A stretch of 7,279 nt of DNA from Spirochaetaceae bacterium (lineage in GTDB: Bacteria; Spirochaetota; Spirochaetia; DSM-27196; Salinispiraceae). A program made the position numbers and the translations under genes. The stretch is from positions 1-7,279 of the forward strand of contig SKVS01000206.1 in assembly GCA_007129335.1 (NCBI GenBank), written 5' to 3'. Positions 1-5,364 of this stretch are shown piece by piece. The notes under the pieces were generated by a model that did not search any database, was not told the origin of the DNA, and worked only from the letters and a program-made list of their open reading frames with translations. Numbering within the stretch: the stretch's first letter is position 1; the number at the start of each line of letters is the position of its first letter.

Positions 1-1
1 A

Positions 2-88
2 ACGGATTATGGCATAACCCTGGACCTTGACCATTTTCCCGGTGCAAGAATCATTGTGACCTTCCCGTATTTGGAGACCTGTCCATGA
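2..88 (+). CDS. Sensor histidine kinase, C-terminal fragment (5' end outside window)
   Basis: The frame ending in TGA at 86-88 gives a 28-residue tail, starting TDYGITLDLD and running on through GARIIVTFPYLE. This resembles the end of a HATPase_c domain in YesM-type (HPK7) kinases, where a glycine box (usually G-T-x-V-x-I-x-L-P) is followed by the last beta strand and a short tail. Here the box reads GARIIVTFP. The stop overlaps the start of the response regulator gene (ATGA, 85-88), which signals translational coupling and supports a cognate pair. Such kinases are normally membrane-bound, with an extracytoplasmic sensor and a HAMP linker, but none of that is inside the window. The kinase assignment rests on the short tail plus the neighbour, so it is good but not certain. 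Confidence 0.75.
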   Translation, partial: TDYGITLDLDHFPGARIIVTFPYLETCP

Positions 89-1554
89 ATATTTTCCTTG
101 TAGATGATGAGCTGTTGGTCCGAACAGGCATACAGACCCTCATACCCACCGACCAGGATTATACCCTGGCAGGGGATGCCCGAACCGGGGAAGAAGCCCT
201 GGAGATTCTTCCCCATTTAGGGAATACCATTTTAATTACTGACATTGTTATGCCGGGTATGAGTGGATTAGAACTCATTCGAAAAGTCCGGGAAGCAAGA
301 CTGCCGGTACAGGTAATTATTCTGACAAGCCATAGGGAATTCGATTATGCCAGGCAGGCCATGGAAATGGGTGCGGTTGATTATTTACTGAAGCATGAGT
401 TAAATTCCCAGGATCTTCAACGAGTTCTTGATAAAGCCCGGAGTCTATTTCCTGATGCCCTCCGGAAGGCAGTTCCTGGACCGGTGTTTTCCAGCCGCCC
501 GGAAGGGGCGGGGAAAATTATTATTCGTATTGGGGATTATCATACCATTTCCTCAACCAGAGATCCCGGGGAGTTCAGTACAGGGTTGATCCACCTGGTA
601 ACGCAGATCGCTGGGAAAGCAATCGGACTGAAGCTTGAACAGGCCCAGAGTGGAGTCTGGATTTTCAGTTGGACTTTGAACCATCCCCACCCTCTAGATA
701 CCCTTCAGGGTCGCAGACAGTTTGGACAACGATTGGCAACCCAGTTGTTCGCAATAATGAATGTGCGCACCCGAATTGGATTGTCTCCCCCCGATGGTCC
801 ACCGGATTCTGAGTTTTTTGATCGGGCCTTTGCCTTTCCTGAACCGGTTGTTCTCTGGGAGGATTACACCTACTGGGTGGAGGAAGAAAAACAAGGGGTA
901 CAAAAAGGAATAGATCATTCGGGATCTGACTTCATCGCAAAGAGCTTGATCCGCCTTCAGCACTATTACTCTGCGGGAAATTGGCATCATTTCCAGGAAG
1001 AACTTTCGGCTCATTTCGAGCTTTTTAAGAAAGTCCATCCAGGGAGGAACACGGTTATTCAATGGGCAAAGAAGGTCATGTCCTTGTACCCAGGAGAAAT
1101 TCCCGCTGCAATCCTGTATCGAATTGAGGACAGCCTCGATATGGATGAACTTTCGGCTATTCTTGCAGCAGGAGAACAGGGTTTTATCCTCCAGTCTGGA
1201 TTTCAGGGACTGCCTCCGGAAATCCAGAGGGTGCAGGTTTTTATTGAGAAAAATTTTCAACAAACGATCAGTTTAGAACAAGCTGCTGAAGTTGCAGCAA
1301 AATCCCCCAGTTACTTTTCTGATTTATTCCACCGGACCATGGGAATCGGATTTGTGGATTATATTAATCACCGAAGAATCCAACACGCCCAGGTATTATT
1401 GACCCAATACGGAGATACCGGTGATTTACCAATTAGAGATATTGCCCCTTTATGTGGATTCCAGAATGAGAAATACTTTTCCCGGCTGTTTAAACGGATT
1501 ACCGGACAAACCCCCGGGGAGTATCGATCGAAAAATCGTGCACCTTTGAACTGA
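85..1554 (+). CDS. YesN-type response regulator, REC plus AraC-family helix-turn-helix
   Basis: A 489-residue cytoplasmic transcription regulator of a two-component system. The N-terminal receiver domain (about 1-120) shows the acidic pair D7/D8, the phospho-acceptor D53 in ITDIVMPGMSG, the switch threonine T81 and the conserved lysine K103 in DYLLKHEL. A middle region (about 125-375) has no motif I recognise, as is usual in YesN proteins. The C-terminal AraC/XylS domain (about 380-485) has two helix-turn-helices, around ISLEQAAEVAAKSPSYFSDLF and IRDIAPLCGFQNEKYFSRLF, ending in TGQTPGEYR. GGAG at 73-76 lies 8 nt before the ATG, which overlaps the kinase stop. Length fits the family (about 500 aa). 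The transporter genes directly downstream are its likely targets; that link is inference from position, and the sugar sensed cannot be read from the sequence. Confidence 0.93.
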   Translation: MNIFLVDDELLVRTGIQTLIPTDQDYTLAGDARTGEEALEILPHLGNTILITDIVMPGMSGLELIRKVREARLPVQVIILTSHREFDYARQAMEMGAVDYLLKHELNSQDLQRVLDKARSLFPDALRKAVPGPVFSSRPEGAGKIIIRIGDYHTISSTRDPGEFSTGLIHLVTQIAGKAIGLKLEQAQSGVWIFSWTLNHPHPLDTLQGRRQFGQRLATQLFAIMNVRTRIGLSPPDGPPDSEFFDRAFAFPEPVVLWEDYTYWVEEEKQGVQKGIDHSGSDFIAKSLIRLQHYYSAGNWHHFQEELSAHFELFKKVHPGRNTVIQWAKKVMSLYPGEIPAAILYRIEDSLDMDELSAILAAGEQGFILQSGFQGLPPEIQRVQVFIEKNFQQTISLEQAAEVAAKSPSYFSDLFHRTMGIGFVDYINHRRIQHAQVLLTQYGDTGDLPIRDIAPLCGFQNEKYFSRLFKRITGQTPGEYRSKNRAPLN

Positions 1555-1579
1555 CAAAATCCAGTGCAGTTCAAAAAAT
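1551..1579 (+). promoter_or_regulatory. Weak candidate sigma70 promoter for the transporter operon
   Basis: CTGACA (1551-1556) is followed after 17 nt by AAAAAT (1574-1579). The -35 matches 5 of 6 consensus positions but the -10 only 4 of 6. It sits in the only gap between the regulator and the binding-protein gene. A poor -10 would suit an activator-dependent promoter driven by the AraC-type regulator, but read-through from the two-component genes is equally possible. Confidence 0.3.
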
Positions 1580-1654
1580 TATTCACCTAGTGCCAAAAAT
1601 TGAAGGTTACCCCGGGGGCAAAGGGGAGGGACAATGACCATGATCTGTAATTTT

Positions 1655-1661
1655 AAGGAGG
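1655..1661 (+). promoter_or_regulatory. Shine-Dalgarno deciding the binding-protein start
   Basis: AAGGAGG lies 5 nt before the ATG at 1667, a full match to the anti-SD. A second purine tract (AAGGGGAGGG, 1621-1630) stands only 3 nt before an in-frame ATG at 1634. The closer fit to normal spacing, and the signal peptide beginning at once, favour 1667. Confidence 0.8.
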
Positions 1662-1666
1662 TGTGT

Positions 1667-3022
1667 ATGCGACGCATACTGCTAACAGTTCTTGTAATCA
1701 TGGTTGCCTCAACGCTGGTCTGGGCCGGTGGAGGCCAGCAAACCCAACCGGCTGCACCCGCTACTCCGGCTGCTGCCGCTGAACCCGTAACTCTTCGGGT
1801 CTGGGGTGGGGTACCCGAAGAAAATGGTCCCGGGGATTTAATTCGGGCTTTTGAAGCAGCGAATCCAAACATCAAAGTTGAATACACCCGGTTTGTCAAC
1901 GATGACCAAGGTAACCTTCGATTGGATACTGCCCTTGTGGCTGGTGGTCAGGTAGATGTGTATTTTACCTACCGGAATGATAACCTTGTAAGGCGCGCAT
2001 CCAGCGGAAATGCCCTTGCTCTGGATTCTATTGCAACCGCCGACGGCATGAACCTTGCCCAGGCATTCGGTGATTTAACCTATGCAACGGTGAATGGCGG
2101 TGTTTATGCTATTCCTACCAACAAAGGTCCCCAGTTCTTCATGGTCAATAAGGACATGTTCGATGCGGCGGGAATCCCCCTTCCCACATCCTGGACTGCT
2201 GCAGATTATCGAAGAATCGCCAATCAGCTGAGTTCTGGAACCGGACAGGACAGGATTTACGGGGTAATGTACCCGAACTGGCCCCAGCTTTTTCTCCTGG
2301 GTGCCCAATCTGCCCTGGGACCCAACGGATTCCTGAAAGCCGATGGAACTTCCAACTTTACCGATCCCCTGTTTAGGGAATTCATTGAGCTGCGCCGGAC
2401 AATGCAGTACGACGACAGAAGTGAAGTTCCCTATGTAGAGGTTGTTTCCCAGAATTTAAGCGATGCAACCGAATTCCTGACTGAGCAGGTTGCCATGATT
2501 TACACCGGAACCTGGCGGGTGCGCTCTGTTCGTGATTTAGAAACCTTCCCCCACGACTTCAAGACTGCTTTCGTGCCCCTGTTTACCATGAAACCTGGCC
2601 AGACCCGGACCTATAACGAAGGTTCTCTTGGTGACTGGGCAATGATAGCCCGAGACACCAAGGTTGCCGATGCTGCCTGGAAATTTATCCGTTACTGGGC
2701 AACCGAAGGCTCGGATCCCATGGTTGCAAAGGGTGGAAAAATACCTGCTTGGACCGAATATCCTGCTGCCAAGGTTACTGAAGTCATGCTTGGACCAGAT
2801 GCTGATAAGCTTTTTGACATTGAATCATTCGAACGGGTCGTTCTTAATGCCCCGCTGTTCAGTTATCAGCCCACCGACCCCGTAGCTGTTACAATTTACA
2901 ACGATATGCGGAATGTGGTGAAAGAAGAAGTGGAGCTGCTTTATGTAGGACGCCAAAATCTTGACCAGACAATTCAGGCAATCGATCGCAGGGTGAACAC
3001 CCTTGCTCGAAGCGCTCGGTAA
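1667..3022 (+). CDS. ABC transporter periplasmic carbohydrate-binding protein (CUT1, family 1)
   Basis: A 451-residue extracytoplasmic solute-binding protein that should capture a sugar or oligosaccharide and hand it to the two permeases downstream. The start is set at the ATG at 1667 because AAGGAGG (1655-1661) lies 5 nt before it and it opens directly on a Sec signal (MRR, hydrophobic core 4-18, cleavage after VWA at residue 20). The mature end is GGGQQ plus a Pro/Ala-rich linker to about residue 40, followed by VTLRVWGGVPEENGPGDLIRAFEAANPNIKVEY, a typical start of the SBP_bac_1/MalE-like fold. EQVAMIYTGTWRV and GDWAMIARDTKVADAAWKFIRYWATEG are also typical of the family. There is no lipobox cysteine and no cysteine anywhere in the protein, so it should be soluble in the periplasm, implying an outer membrane. 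An in-frame start at 1634 with its own purine-rich tract would add 11 residues and is less likely. The substrate cannot be assigned. Confidence 0.93.
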   Translation: MRRILLTVLVIMVASTLVWAGGGQQTQPAAPATPAAAAEPVTLRVWGGVPEENGPGDLIRAFEAANPNIKVEYTRFVNDDQGNLRLDTALVAGGQVDVYFTYRNDNLVRRASSGNALALDSIATADGMNLAQAFGDLTYATVNGGVYAIPTNKGPQFFMVNKDMFDAAGIPLPTSWTAADYRRIANQLSSGTGQDRIYGVMYPNWPQLFLLGAQSALGPNGFLKADGTSNFTDPLFREFIELRRTMQYDDRSEVPYVEVVSQNLSDATEFLTEQVAMIYTGTWRVRSVRDLETFPHDFKTAFVPLFTMKPGQTRTYNEGSLGDWAMIARDTKVADAAWKFIRYWATEGSDPMVAKGGKIPAWTEYPAAKVTEVMLGPDADKLFDIESFERVVLNAPLFSYQPTDPVAVTIYNDMRNVVKEEVELLYVGRQNLDQTIQAIDRRVNTLARSAR

Positions 3023-3047
3023 ATCTGAAGCTTGCACAATACCGGTT

Positions 3048-3084
3048 ATATTCTAACTTGTTTTATTAAAGCAAGTTAGAATAT
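3048..3084 (+). repeat. Intercistronic hairpin 1 after the binding-protein gene
   Basis: The arm ATATTCTAACTTG (3048-3060) pairs perfectly over 13 bp with CAAGTTAGAATAT (3072-3084). The loop can close further through a T-G wobble and three A-T pairs. Only four T follow (3088-3091), so it is not a strong intrinsic terminator. Its place, 25 nt after the binding-protein stop, fits an mRNA-stabilising or partial-attenuation element. Confidence 0.75.
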
Positions 3085-3099
3085 GCATTTTCTGTGCGG

Positions 3100-3129
3100 G
3101 CCTTTTCAAAAAGGATTTTTGAAAGAGGC
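3100..3129 (+). repeat. Intercistronic hairpin 2
   Basis: TTTCAAAAA (3104-3112) pairs perfectly with TTTTTGAAA (3116-3124) around a 3-nt GGA loop. Beyond a single bulged G (3125), GCCT (3100-3103) pairs with AGGC (3126-3129), giving 13 bp in total. It begins 15 nt after hairpin 1. No U-tract follows. Confidence 0.65.
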
Positions 3130-3163
3130 TCAGATGGTTTGTTCAAACAGGAATTTTATTTCC

Positions 3164-3195
3164 CGGGGTTGGCCTTGTCTTGTGAGCCTTCCCCG
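3164..3195 (+). repeat. Intercistronic hairpin 3 (GC-rich, imperfect)
   Basis: CGGGG (3164-3168) pairs with CCCCG (3191-3195). After a symmetric TT/TT internal mismatch, GGC (3171-3173) pairs with GCC (3186-3188). It ends 24 nt before the permease Shine-Dalgarno. It is weaker evidence than the two hairpins before it, but it continues the row of structures in this 206-nt gap. Confidence 0.4.
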
Positions 3196-3228
3196 TTTGT
3201 TTTCCTGATCATGTTATGTGGAGGACCC

Positions 3229-4122
3229 GTGAAGCCCTTAACCCAACGTCAGAGAAACCAGTGGATTGCAGGGTATCTTTTCCTGTTGCCGAATCTGCTT
3301 GGTTTTTTCGCCTTTGTTGCTGTGCCCGTTCTATTCAGTCTTTATCTTGCTTTTTCCCGTTGGAACCTTTTATCGGGTGCTGCAGGAATACGATTTGTTG
3401 GGCTGGATAACTTTATAACCATGGCAAGCGATCCGTGGTTCATCAGCTCGCTGGTGAATAACCTTGTTTATGCTTTTTTTACCGTTGCTTTTTCCATTAT
3501 TATTGGACTTTTCATGGCTTTGTTGTTAAACAACAAGGTCTTCTGGAAAGGTGCCCTTCGAACCATGTATTTTGTACCCTATGTGGTTTCTCTTGTGGCA
3601 ATTTCAGCAATCTGGATGGCAATCCTGTCCCGATTTGGACCGGTATCCCAGTTTGCTCGGTTTCTTGGTATTGAAAATCCTCCGGTATGGCTTATGGATC
3701 CCAGTTTTGCTATGCCGGCTATCATAGCTTTGGGAGTCTGGAATCATGCGGGTTACTGCATGCTTATCTATTTAGCTGCCCTTCAGGGTGTACCAAAAGA
3801 GCTGTACGAGGCAGCAGAAGTAGATGGGGGGAATGCCCGGGTCAAATTTTTTCATGTGACGCTCCCTATGATTTCACCCGCTACCTTTTTGCTCGTCATT
3901 ACCCAAATTATTGCATCGTTCAGGGTTTTTGCCCCGGTGCAGATCCTGACCCAAGGGGGTCCGGGACGCAGCACCACCGTACTGGTGTATTACATTTATC
4001 GAACAGCGTACCAGAACTACCGCATGGGCTACGCCAGCGCCATGGCCTGGGTCATGTTTGTTCTTATTTTTCTTATTACCATGATTCAATGGAGAGGACA
4101 GAAAAAATGGGTCAATTATTAA
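3229..4122 (+). CDS. ABC sugar transporter permease, MalF/UgpA type
   Basis: A 297-residue inner-membrane permease of the binding-protein-dependent transport family (BPD_transp_1, CUT1). About six membrane segments are visible, near residues 18-42, 71-100, 109-133, 161-185, 217-235 and 268-288. The cytoplasmic EAA loop that docks the ATPase is clear at about 194-217 (EAAEVDGGNARVKFFHVTLP, then MISP), and the common QGGPGRSTTVLVYYIY stretch follows. The GTG at 3229 is chosen because GGAGG (3220-3224) precedes it by 4 nt and the length then matches the family (about 290-300). Initiation further up, at the GTG at 3094, would add 45 residues unlike any permease N-terminus and would run through the hairpins. 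It should form a heterodimer with the next gene product, whose start overlaps its end by 16 nt. Confidence 0.93.
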   Translation: MKPLTQRQRNQWIAGYLFLLPNLLGFFAFVAVPVLFSLYLAFSRWNLLSGAAGIRFVGLDNFITMASDPWFISSLVNNLVYAFFTVAFSIIIGLFMALLLNNKVFWKGALRTMYFVPYVVSLVAISAIWMAILSRFGPVSQFARFLGIENPPVWLMDPSFAMPAIIALGVWNHAGYCMLIYLAALQGVPKELYEAAEVDGGNARVKFFHVTLPMISPATFLLVITQIIASFRVFAPVQILTQGGPGRSTTVLVYYIYRTAYQNYRMGYASAMAWVMFVLIFLITMIQWRGQKKWVNY

Positions 4123-4985
4123 CAGCACTTCCTGCTGCATCTTCCAAGGTTCCTCCGAGAAAAACCTTTGAACCGGTAAAAATACTTCTTACCCTGTTTG
4201 CACTGGGCATTGGGCTTTTCATGGTTATGCCTCTGGTATGGATGATTTCCGCATCCCTGAAGTCCGAGGTTGAGGTTTTTCAATATCCTATTCGCTGGAT
4301 TCCTGAAACAATTCGCTGGAGTAACTACCAGGAAGTATGGGCCGGCATGTATCCTTTCGGGATTTTCTACCTGAATTCCCTGAAGGTTACCATTATCTCG
4401 GTAACAGGACTGCTGATAACCAGTTCTCTTGCTGCTTACAGCTTTGCCAAACTTGATTATCCCGGCCGGGATTTCTTGTTCGTGGCATACCTGTCCACCA
4501 TGATGATTCCCCCCCAGGTGCTCCTGGTTCCCCGATTTATTCTGTTCAGACAGTTTGGGATCCTGAATACTCACTGGGCATTAATTCTTCCGGGAATTTT
4601 CATTATTTTCGGAGTTTTCCTTCTGAGACAGTTTTTCTCTACTATACCCAATGAACTTTCCGAAAGTGCTCTCATTGACGGAGCCAGTCACCTGACCATT
4701 TGGTCCCGGATCATCATGCCCCTGGCAAAGCCCGCGTTGGTTTCCCTGTTGATTGTGAGCTTTGTGTGGCGCTGGAACGATTACGAGGAACCATTAATTT
4801 TTCTGAACACCAAGGAATTGTTCACTATTCCCGTGGCCATGACCCTGTTTATTGATGAGTTTGAGACCCGCTACAGCCTCATAATGGCGGCTACGGTTTC
4901 TGCCATTCTTCCGGTTCTTGTTGTATTTCTAGCGGGGCAACGGTTTTTTGTCCAGGGAGTGGTAACCAGCGGGCTGAAAGGTTAG
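4107..4985 (+). CDS. ABC sugar transporter permease, MalG/UgpE type
   Basis: A 292-residue inner-membrane permease, partner of the preceding one. Membrane segments lie near residues 26-50, 88-114, 123-147, 155-175, 205-227 and 259-282. The EAA loop is at about 183-211 (ELSESALIDGASHLTIWSRI then IMPLAKPAL), and the C-terminus QRFFVQGVVTSGLKG is the conserved ending of the MalG/UgpE group. The start is set at the ATG at 4107, preceded by GAGAGGA (4092-4098) at 8 nt and overlapping the upstream permease by 16 nt, so the two are translationally coupled. Another in-frame ATG at 4089 would add six residues but has no usable Shine-Dalgarno. No ATP-binding subunit follows, so energy coupling must come from an ATPase encoded elsewhere, as with MsiK/MsmX-type shared ATPases; this is inference. 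Confidence 0.93.
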   Translation: MGQLLTALPAASSKVPPRKTFEPVKILLTLFALGIGLFMVMPLVWMISASLKSEVEVFQYPIRWIPETIRWSNYQEVWAGMYPFGIFYLNSLKVTIISVTGLLITSSLAAYSFAKLDYPGRDFLFVAYLSTMMIPPQVLLVPRFILFRQFGILNTHWALILPGIFIIFGVFLLRQFFSTIPNELSESALIDGASHLTIWSRIIMPLAKPALVSLLIVSFVWRWNDYEEPLIFLNTKELFTIPVAMTLFIDEFETRYSLIMAATVSAILPVLVVFLAGQRFFVQGVVTSGLKG

Positions 4986-5008
4986 GGCATCAGTACTGAT
5001 TGCCTTTC
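4986..5008 (+). terminator. Possible weak intrinsic terminator of the transporter operon
   Basis: Immediately after the permease stop, GGCA (4986-4989) pairs with TGCC (5001-5004). Inside it, TCA pairs with TGA across one bulged T, closing a GTAC loop, and TTTC follows. The stem is short and the U-tract poor, so termination here would be partial at best. Position is the main support. Confidence 0.35.
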
Positions 5009-5025
5009 GATTGCCCTGACTTTTA

Positions 5026-5055
5026 TTGGGAAAAAGTGTCAAAACATTCTATACT
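5026..5055 (+). promoter_or_regulatory. Candidate sigma70 promoter for the 66-residue gene
   Basis: TTGGGA (5026-5031) and TATACT (5050-5055) are separated by 18 nt, with 4/6 and 5/6 consensus matches. Transcription would begin near 5062, giving a leader of about 64 nt that contains the GC-rich hairpin at 5091-5111. It implies that the small gene is transcribed independently of the transporter. Confidence 0.5.
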
Positions 5056-5090
5056 TATTCATAAGAACTCCGAGTTTATTTTTTACCATG

Positions 5091-5111
5091 CCCCTGGGCT
5101 TGTTCCAGGGG
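5091..5111 (+). repeat. GC-rich leader hairpin just before the Shine-Dalgarno
   Basis: CCCCTGG (5091-5097) and CCAGGGG (5105-5111) form a perfect 7-bp stem with a 7-nt loop. TAAGGA starts 3 nt after the stem. No U-tract lies downstream on either strand, so this is not an intrinsic terminator. It could stabilise the mRNA 5' end or affect ribosome access. Confidence 0.6.
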
Positions 5112-5125
5112 AATAAGGACATATT

Positions 5126-5326
5126 ATGAAAGGTGGAGAAACCTCCCAAGAGCGCATTGGAGAATTTCTGGTTAAGATTGGGGCAATGACCCAGGCACAA
5201 CGGGATGAGGTGCTGGAAATCCAGAAACACGAGCCCCACCGGCTTTTTGGGGAAATTGCTGTTGAGAAGGGTTACATTAACGACATGGCAGTGGATACCT
5301 TTTTGGGAAGACGGCCGCTGAGTTAG
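5126..5326 (+). CDS. Small free-standing MshEN-like (GspE/PilB N-terminal-type) protein
   Basis: A 66-residue protein, cytoplasmic by appearance, with no signal or membrane segment. TAAGGA (5114-5119) lies 6 nt before the ATG. Residues 10-33 (RIGEFLVKIGAMTQAQRDEV, then LEIQ) fit, position by position, the 24-residue MshEN repeat R-L-G-x-x-L-V-x-x-G-x-L-x-x-x-Q-L-x-x-A-L-x-x-Q. A second, weaker copy is at about 40-63 (LFGEIAVEKGYINDMAVDTF, then LGRR) after a six-residue linker. In known proteins the tandem motif is the N-terminal domain of type II secretion and type IV pilus ATPases, and in many of them it binds cyclic di-GMP. Here no ATPase is attached: the gene stops straight after the domain. 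Copy II lacks the leading arginine in register (R39 is one residue early), so ligand binding is uncertain. The fold call is motif-based; the biological role is unknown. Confidence 0.75.
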   Translation: MKGGETSQERIGEFLVKIGAMTQAQRDEVLEIQKHEPHRLFGEIAVEKGYINDMAVDTFLGRRPLS

Positions 5327-5339
5327 AGCAAGGTTCGTC

Positions 5340-5356
5340 GATTCTCTTGAAGAATC
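5340..5356 (+). terminator. Weak terminator-like hairpin after the 66-residue gene
   Basis: GATTCT (5340-5345) pairs with AGAATC (5351-5356) around a 5-nt loop, followed by CCACTTTTCT. The T-run is short and displaced by 3-4 nt. The gene stop is 13 nt upstream. An alternative, longer pairing uses the same bases (5346-5357 with 5378-5392), so the real fold is uncertain. Confidence 0.35.
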
Positions 5357-5364
5357 CACTTTTC

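Noticed and set aside
694..1263. Long minus-strand open frame (189 codons) opposite the response regulator
   Set aside because: It lies wholly antisense to a clearly domain-structured gene, has no convincing Shine-Dalgarno and its translation resembles no family I know.
1545..1575. 9-bp inverted repeat (TTTGAACTG / CAGTTCAAA) at the end of the regulator gene, considered as a terminator
   Set aside because: It has a 13-nt loop and no U-run follows on the + strand; it also overlaps the regulator stop and a candidate promoter. It could be a protein site, but support is too thin.
3094..3228. 45-codon N-terminal extension of the first permease from the GTG at 3094
   Set aside because: It would run through the intercistronic hairpins, lacks a Shine-Dalgarno and is unlike permease N-termini; the GTG at 3229 has GGAGG at 4 nt and gives the normal length.
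3687..4106. Upstream extension of the second permease frame within the first permease gene
   Set aside because: It overlaps conserved permease sequence in another frame and the extension has no permease features; the ATG at 4107 fits the family length and has a Shine-Dalgarno.
4998..5015. Direct repeat GATTGCC twice, 4 nt apart, after the second permease
   Set aside because: Seven bases only, partly used by the weak hairpin there; likely chance.
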